DNA from: Crocodylus rhombifer | Taxonomy: Eukaryota > Chordata > Crocodylia > Crocodylidae | Direction of reading: 5' to 3' | NCBI GenBank assembly: GCA_038503035.1 | Contig: JAVSML010000046.1 | Span: 503,662-567,661 of the forward strand | DNA: 64,000 nt | Shown: positions 57,541-64,000 of the stretch, piece by piece | Layout: every line of letters starts with the position of its first letter | Position numbering within the stretch: position 1 is the stretch's first letter | Made by a program: the position numbers and the translations under genes | Notes under the pieces: model-generated | Told to the model about the DNA's origin: nothing | What the model saw: the letters and a program-made list of their open reading frames with translations, nothing else | The model's database searches: none

Positions 57541-59534
57541 ACTTTCTTCATTCTCCATTGATTGAAAAAAAACACAGCTAAGAATGTAAGTCACAGAGCC
57601 CAAAGTAAAGCAAGCAAGAAGCAGCCTGACTTGGTGGCTTTCACTTAGATGGGATAGAAACTCAGGGATATATATGTAGGTGTAAAAATACACGTACACA
57701 CACACCTCGGATACATATTTTATCCAAGAACTAAGGTAAAATGCATGGACAGTGCAGAAAGCAAAGACTAGTGAGCAATAATGAGATAGACAATTTCAGT
57801 ATGTTAAAAAGATGTTTATGGTATGGGAAGATTTCAAAAGAAATGAGTACATTTTGGTAGGATTGTGTGATTCATAATAACAGGCCAAATTCATCCCCAC
57901 TGTAACCTGCACGCATTTTATTTATTAAACTTAGCAGTCAGTTACATCAGGAACAAATACATGGCCCCTTTCTGATCAAAAGCATTGGGAATGGGGCCAT
58001 TTAGAAGAAAGGAATAAGCATCCATTTTCTAATCAGGGTAAACAGCTTTTAAAAGCAGGAAGTCTTTTTAATAGGCAGGAAGACTGAGGGCTTCATTTTC
58101 CTGTTAATGTTGTTTTCTGCGCAGGCAAAAAAACCTCTGAAGTCTTTTCAGTCTTACCCAAACCACTCATGCATGAGACTCTTATTTCAAAAAGACATTG
58201 ACAGGACCAGTTAATATACTGTTTAATTAAAGCAATAAATTAATTACCAAGTTTTGCGGGTGACTATTAAACCCTGGAGGCAAATGAGCTGCTCCTTGTT
58301 GACGGATTATTACCAGTTTGTTTGAACAACAGGTTCATTTCTCCAGCACAAGTTGGTAATCACTGAAGTTTTAATAATGGAATAATTGTTGGAGCAATTG
58401 ACCAGATGCATATTCCTTTAAGTGGCTACAATACCACTATGATGTGTGGACATTCTTTGAATTTCTAGTTATGGCATTTTCAAGTGCTTGCAAAGAAAAT
58501 TGGCTCAGATTCACCTGAAAGCGGAAGTGCATATCATCTGTAGAAACTGCGTTAGGACTGAATCATGCTTTTAAACCATACCTGCACTATGCCGTATTGA
58601 GAACCTGAGGAAGAATTCTAATCAAGCCAAGAACAGTGACTAAGAGCATGCATATGGAAGTAAGCATATCTCCACCCTTGAAAAGAGTATGATACACGTT
58701 GCTCTATACTCAGCCAAGTCTGTTATAATACCTCCTTCCACGAGGATAGCACAGATATTAAGGATGATCGTGCCTTTAATGTGTGACTGTATTCCATTGC
58801 ACAACAGCTCTATGTGCAAAAACATCATGACAAAATTCAGTAGATCTGCATAGGAGCCACTGCCTAGTCAAGGGCTGCCAGATGCCTTTCACAAGTCTGA
58901 GAAAAGCTGGGATCGAGGGCAAACATGTTCCATTCTGCTTGTTCAATAGGGTATTTATATGTGGGGCATTACTGCACCCAAATATGATGTGCTACATAGA
59001 GCCCTATGCAATATTTATTATCTTTTATAAACTTATTCTACACTTACCTTTTGTCTTCCTTCTCATGAAACCTTTAATTTGGTGGCAGAATGTTTATATA
59101 AGAGCCAGAGACATCAGAACTGGATTCTATTCCATGTATTGGGTGTCTAAATTGGGTTTAATTCCATTCTACCCTGTAATCCATTAATGCATCTACCTGA
59201 AATCCATTAATACATCTTTGTTTGTAATGCTTCATCATCTTGCCCTTAAGACTGAGTCATAGAAAAGCAGAGAGGAGGAGGACCCCCCTCCACCTTTTTT
59301 ATTTATAGGTTTTTAGGGACATGAATATGGTAGGATAGGTATGTAGTTAGGTGCTTAAAACCACTTACGTGCCTAATAGGTGCAATAGAATCTGGCCCCA
59401 TGTACATTGTGTGTGTGTGTGTGTGTGTATATAGCTTATATCTTTTCAATGTAGTTTTTCATGTCAAAGCAATAGATACATAATATGGGTTTTAGTAAGC
59501 TTATTGGTTAATCGGAGCCAGAATGCAACTCAGT
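57541..59534. other. Mostly unique DNA with a possible conserved non-coding island
   Basis: 57890-58500 is repeat-free, complex and rich in TAAT/ATTA cores (GTTTAATTAAAGCAATAAAT, TTTTAATAATGGAATAATTG), resembling vertebrate non-coding regulatory sequence. A (GT)n tract lies at 59408-59429. 59340-59395 is old repeat debris. Confidence 0.4.
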
Positions 59535-59758
59535 GGGCACATCTACACGTGCATTAATGTGCTTTTTCTAATGCACATTAAATTTAGTACCTCCAGTGTG
59601 AGGTACTAAATTAATGCACATTAGGTTGCACTAATGCACAGTTGCACATTTGCATGTTTTTTTAGTGATGCTTAATTTGCAGTAATGTCACAGTTTTTTA
59701 CACGATATGAGCAGTAAAATAGTCCACTGTGCATTAAAGTATATGGATAAACATGTCT
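59535..59758. mobile_element. Hairpin MITE, family 3
   Basis: Starts GGGCACATCTACACGTGCAT. Near the left is a stem AGTACCTCCAGTGTGAGGTACT (quoted in part AGTACCTC/GAGGTACT). The interior repeats TAATGCACATTA in both orientations. The right end (GTGCATTAAAGTATATGG, ATAAACATGTC) is diverged. It resembles the element at 47110. Confidence 0.65.
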
Positions 59759-60950
59759 CTTACCTAAATAATTCTAACAGGAATCCCTTGTTTAAATAAC
59801 TTCCTACTGCAGATAAAAAAGCCAAAACTTTTTACTGTTGGCTGTACAGCAAACTGCAATTCCATATAGAGATACCAGAATTAGCCCTGAGAATTAACCC
59901 TTCACAGAACTAATTAGCCTGGATAAAGTACCAGACTAACACTGGCATCTTGCTTCCTGTGCCTGAGCTAGTTTTCTTAGCACTAGCTTTGGTGCATCTA
60001 CCTGGTAATGCACTATGCCGTGTAGACAAGTTCATATTATACACAGAAATCTCCTTAAAGGACTGCACTATTAAGATCTTCACAAAAGCTGGCTTCAGTT
60101 ATGTTTGTGGCCTATTCCTAGTTAAATGAAGACATACTCTATGGTATTTGGGAGAGAGAGAAAAACAAAACTGAACAGGAATGCATTAAGTAGTAAGTAT
60201 TCCAAAAGAATACAGACTGGTATTCATCTTATGTACTGAGACAGGAAGAAAGATGAGTCACCCTAACTGGTTTTCAGAAAGGAATGTTTTTGCTTGGTTA
60301 ATAAGCATGCTACCCACCAAGAAAATTACTAACTTGGTTTGACCTGAAAAGTGATGTAATGCCAAATGTTAATTTAGGGTTGAAAGGTGAATTGCCAAAG
60401 CTCCTGGAGCTCCTCATAGTATCTCCAGTTATACCCAGAAGAAAAAGGGTCCAAATGACCTAACAGGAAAAACAGGAAGCTTTATTTGTAAGACAGAAAG
60501 TTCTTGCATGTTACTGACATTTCAACATTCTTCTGAAATCTAAGCTTAACATGAAAACTAGTGTTTACTCCTCCACTTACAAATCTGTGGTTGTCATCAC
60601 CACCCTTTACTGAATAAATTGTAATTGGAAAAAAGATTTAAAAAAATAATCCATATGAATTTCTATTCCTCTAAACTAAAACATATCCTATCACACCACT
60701 TCCCTCCACATTACATTATGGTGTCTTATGTCACAGGATAATGTGTACTAAGATTCAGCTAAGATTTCAGTTCACTTGAAAGTCTGTAAGATGCTATTGT
60801 ACACGTAACTTGATTTTTTAGATATGCTACTATCTAATAATGTGTGTTCATTTTCTAATACATTAAACTCTACCCTAGCTATTTCCTATTTGTCAGGATC
60901 CTTAGAATTTAGAGACAAACTAAAATAACAAATTTGGATTTGATACACTG
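59759..60950. other. Unassigned non-coding DNA
   Basis: No gene or repeat recognised. Confidence 0.5.
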
Positions 60951-60951
60951 T

Positions 60952-61197
60952 GGGTGGATGTATACGTCACCCTATGGCTACGTAGTGATAATGGTGTGCT
61001 ATAGCAACGTGGCAATCAATGCGGTCTACACATGATCGCCAGCTACATTGCCATAGTGGCATGATCCCTGATTACAGCATGCTGCTATAGCAATGTAGCG
61101 GCAAAATCTACCCAAGTGCCATGCGTACTGTGCAGTAACTACCTATAAAGCACAGCACCGTAGCAACGTTGTTATATGGCGACGTGTAGGCATGCCT
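60952..61197. mobile_element. CpG-rich hairpin MITE, family 4
   Basis: Left end GGGTGGATGTATACGTCACC and right end GGCGACGTGTAGGCATGCC pair imperfectly. The interior repeats GCTATAGCAACGTGG, GCTATAGCAATGTAGCGG and CCGTAGCAACGTT. CpG density is far above the flanks, so it is probably younger or protected from deamination. Non-coding. Confidence 0.65.
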
Positions 61198-61925
61198 GGT
61201 TTTCCATCAAATTATATACCCTGAGTATAAGTCCATCTTCTAAGGAACTGTACTGCACTACAATTCCTTTATCACAATAATTGCATCCATCCTAACATTG
61301 CTTCAGTTCTCTTGAATAACTTTTACTTGACTGAGAACTAGACTATGGCCCTTTTTCACTGTTGAAGCTAATCACAAAAAGACTATGGTAACTGGTCTAT
61401 TGTCTAATAGCATCCTTTAGGTGGGATTTTCCAAGTCAAGGCAAAGCCTCAGCAATAGATGGTAACTTTCACAAAATCATTTCCTATAAATAGCAGGCTT
61501 TCTCCTTTTCTCAGGATGTCTCTTTGGCTAAAATCACAGGTATTAAATATAGACAGATGGAAAATTAGTTTATTCTATTGGTTTGACTAGAAAGAGGATA
61601 CCATATATGAAGAATAGATTAACTGGACTTTAAATAATATAATAAACCACAAACTCCATTAAAAACCTATTGACAGATATGCTTCCAAGTCCACTGATGT
61701 TAATAGGACACTTTTCATTGAGTTCCTTAGGCTTTCACAGGATAATAGCAAAGTATATCTCCTGAAACCCTCCAACTAAGCTTTACTTGTTCAAAATACA
61801 AACTGAACAGAGGGCGAGCCCATACCGTCCATATTTTTATTCCTTTCTTAGGCTAGAGACAGAAATTATACATAAAACTTAGAAACCAGTTCAAATCCGT
61901 AACACAACACAAGTTAAGTACACAT
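61198..61925. other. Unassigned non-coding DNA
   Basis: No gene or repeat recognised. Confidence 0.5.
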
Positions 61926-62390
61926 GAACTATTTTCAAGGTGGCTGTAACCAGTTTAAAATAAACCTGGATGGATGTAGTATTAGACTTAACTGATTTAG
62001 GTTAAATAAGTTTATTGAACTGCTGCTCAGATCCCCTCCAGATAGAAATTAACTTACAGTCCCCTGGTATCCCAGGATGCTTTGCAACTCCCCAGCAAAT
62101 CCCCCTACCCCTCACAGGGTGGATGAGCTAGGCTTGGACCTTAGCTTGGAGTTGCTGGCTCCAGTGGAGCAGGGAGGCATGCTCTAGTGCCCCGCTCCCC
62201 CAGCTTCTGGTCTGGGCCACTGCTTTTCTGGCTGCATTTCCAGAATAAAAAATGAATGTGTGTTCACTTGCTTATCGGTTCAATCTATGCATCTTAGATG
62301 AATCTGTGAAGACTGAAATCGATTTAGCCTAGGGCTTTTTGACTGTTTGTAGTTAACCTTAATGGATCTGTGAGACTTAACTCCCATATT
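61926..62390. mobile_element. Possible DNA-transposon remnant (TTTAAAC/GGTTTAAAT ends)
   Basis: The left part has AACCAGTTTAAAATAAACCT, ACTGATTTAGGTTAAATAAG, and the right part GAAATCGATTTAGCCTAG, around a GC-rich centre. This AT-rich-ends, GC-rich-centre layout is like other MITEs here, but I could not pair the termini. Confidence 0.3.
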
Positions 62391-62799
62391 TTGTGTTTTA
62401 TTTTGACAGAAACTGAGTCTTTCAGCAAGATTTAGAATTCAATCAGTTTAATAGCAACAATGAGGCAGAAACCTGACCTTCAGCGTGTAGCCTTTTCACA
62501 CTATGTATTTTATCAGCACAGCAGCTAGTAACAGTGTAATGATGATGATGACTAAACCTGAGGGCAAGTTGGAGCCTTTACCTGAAATTACATGTTTGCC
62601 TATCCTCCACTGCCTCTTGTGAACTACATGTTTCAAGGACTCTAGAGTTATGATGGGAAATGTGTTGTAATTCCTCCTCATTTCCTCTTCCTAAGAATAC
62701 TTTCTCCAGTTCTTTGTAAATGGACATGGGGACAAGTACAATTGCTCATTTTTTGGGAAGCAAGAATTGGGTCCAGGAGATTTTCCTTTATGTGGTTGG
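62391..62799. other. Unassigned non-coding DNA
   Basis: A short GATGATGATGATG-like run at 62540. No gene recognised. Confidence 0.5.
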
Positions 62800-62803
62800 A
62801 GAG

Positions 62804-63817
62804 TGTAACAAGTAGGCATCTTGGGGCCGGCCATAAACGTAGGCCCACCCACTTGTCTTAGGGCTAATTGCCCACCTCCTCTCCTGCCATGCCTCGATGT
62901 TGATAATTACAAAGATATTACGCAGGTGGGAGGCTGCCCATTTATCTGCCCTGATGACAACGGCCTATATACACGACTCTGACCTTCCCTTATCATTTCA
63001 TGTCCCATGCCTTACAGATGTTTCTTCTTTACTCACTTTACTCATTCACTCGGGATCTCCAAGACCCACACACTGTGCCCCAGGCCCCACACACTATGCC
63101 TCCAAGCCCCATACATTGTGCCTCCAAGCCCTGGACCCCAGGCCCCACAACTACTGGGCTTCCAAGCCCGCACATTCTGGGCCTCCAAGCCTGCCTTATA
63201 GGATCAGGACTCCAAGCCGCATCCCTTTGCCCTCCCTGTGCATTCCCCTTACCCCTGGCCCCTGGAGCTTCATCAATAGCTCCTCAAGGCACAGGGCCCC
63301 ACTCCACAGGAGCCTTACACCCAGTTCCCTTTGTGACCTTAGGCTCATCTGCAAGCCTGGGCACTGCCACAGGTCCCTTCATCTGGCCTAGGCCCTACCT
63401 CAGCACTCACAGTGAACCTGGGCTCCCTTTGTACAGATCCAACTACCCATCAGGGCCGGGGCTAGAAGGCAGCCCATACTTGCCTTTCACTTGGGAGATA
63501 ACTGGCCTGGCATTTCTGGGGGATTGTCCCACCACAAACAGTCCCACCAGGCTACCCTACCTTGGCAGGATGCAGTTTTCAGTCATACTCAGGACGATGG
63601 GGTCTCCTCCTTCCCCATAGCCACAGCCCTTACCTCCAAAGTGTCATCAGCCACCACTGCCTGCAAGCTTGTTGTCAGGGCCATGCCCTTATAAAGGGCA
63701 GCTGATCCCTGTTCCCCAATCAGGCAGCCATGCCTAATTGGGGCTGCAAGAAGCTGTAGACTGCCCTGCTGCTGCTCAGGCCCCTGCAAATAACAGAGCA
63801 CTCTGTGCTCTGTTACA
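62804..63817 (+). mobile_element. Solo LTR, 1,014 bp, with 4-bp target duplication
   Basis: Begins TGTAACA and ends TGTTACA (7-bp inverted termini of TG...CA type) and is flanked by AGAG on both sides (62800-62803, 63818-63821). The interior contains CCAAGCCC repeats (63090-63220) and a TTATAAAG box at about 63689, 130 bp before the end, compatible with a U3-R-U5 order on the plus strand. A diverged copy lies at 49363. No internal retroviral genes are present, so it is likely the product of LTR-LTR recombination. Confidence 0.82.
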
Positions 63818-64000
63818 AGAGGTGAAGTTCAAAAAAAGTCAAGTTCAATTTTAGGAGAGGCCAAGTTCAATTTTCATTTATGTATTAGGAGAAGTTAAGT
63901 TCAAAAACTGGGAGTCAAGAAGACTTGGAAAATGTTGACTCATTACCTGGCAGGGCAATCATCCAACGCTGAACCAATGGTATTATATTGAAGACAGGTA
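63818..64000 (+). other. Unassigned DNA with short irregular repeats
   Basis: AAGTTCA recurs at 63825, 63841, 63863 and 63897, with ATTTTAGGAGAGG or TATTAGGAGAAG between. This is a small irregular repeat just outside the LTR. Nothing else before the window ends. Confidence 0.45.

Noticed and set aside
1..64000. CRISPR array, operon or prokaryotic gene cluster
   Set aside because: No regular spacer-repeat arrays and no contiguous coding; CR1 and hAT elements show it is vertebrate nuclear DNA.

Overview
The window reads as non-coding vertebrate nuclear DNA, most likely from a crocodilian (a turtle or other archosaur-line reptile is the alternative). The basis is a set of repeats: CR1 retroposons ending in the reptile/bird-type 3' tail (ATTAGGGCTGGAAGGGACC and its complement), many short hairpin transposons with ends like GGGCACATCTACACATG that resemble the MITE-like infestations known from crocodilian genomes, several small hAT-type elements with 8-bp target duplications, and old L3/CR1-like and tRNA-derived SINE remnants. 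I found no convincing protein-coding exon, tRNA, rRNA, operon or CRISPR array. All long open frames fall in GC-rich repeats or in decayed retroelement reverse transcriptase. The window is best taken as an intergenic or intronic stretch.

Layout. 1-5 kb: a possible LTR remnant, then a GC-rich block of alternating inverted repeats (about 1.56-2.25 kb), a neat hairpin and an old SINE. 5-9 kb: two hairpin MITEs in opposite orientation and a larger MITE with a perfect 21-bp-arm palindrome. 10-16 kb: an inverted retroelement tail, hAT elements at 10.2 and 15.4 kb, two minus-strand CR1 tails, a second copy of the 8-kb repeat, and a palindrome at 14.6 kb. 16-26 kb: mostly unique sequence with a 69-bp minimal MITE, a plus-strand CR1 end, two more hairpin MITEs, a degenerate minisatellite and a small hAT. 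26-29 kb: an ancient L3/CR1-like element split by a 1,028-bp fold-back hAT-like element. 29-33 kb: AT-rich, nearly repeat-free DNA that could hold conserved non-coding elements. 33-38 kb: a 2.3-kb CR1 nested against an older CR1-like copy, plus a further CR1 fragment. 39-45 kb: a Tigger/mariner-like MITE and a decayed Penelope-like composite with hammerhead-like tails. 45-50 kb: two hAT elements, a MITE, and the first of two copies of an LTR-like repeat. 50-64 kb: unique sequence alternating with a minisatellite, small hATs, SINEs, two MITEs and a 1,014-bp solo LTR with a 4-bp target duplication.

Nothing here works together as a gene system. The interest lies in how the mobile elements are built: nested insertions, fold-backs and tandem or inverted ribozyme-like tails. 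Repeat-free islands that may be regulatory are also of interest. All calls were made by eye; family names are tentative unless a motif is quoted. Boundaries are good to a few bases where target duplications are given and to tens of bases elsewhere.
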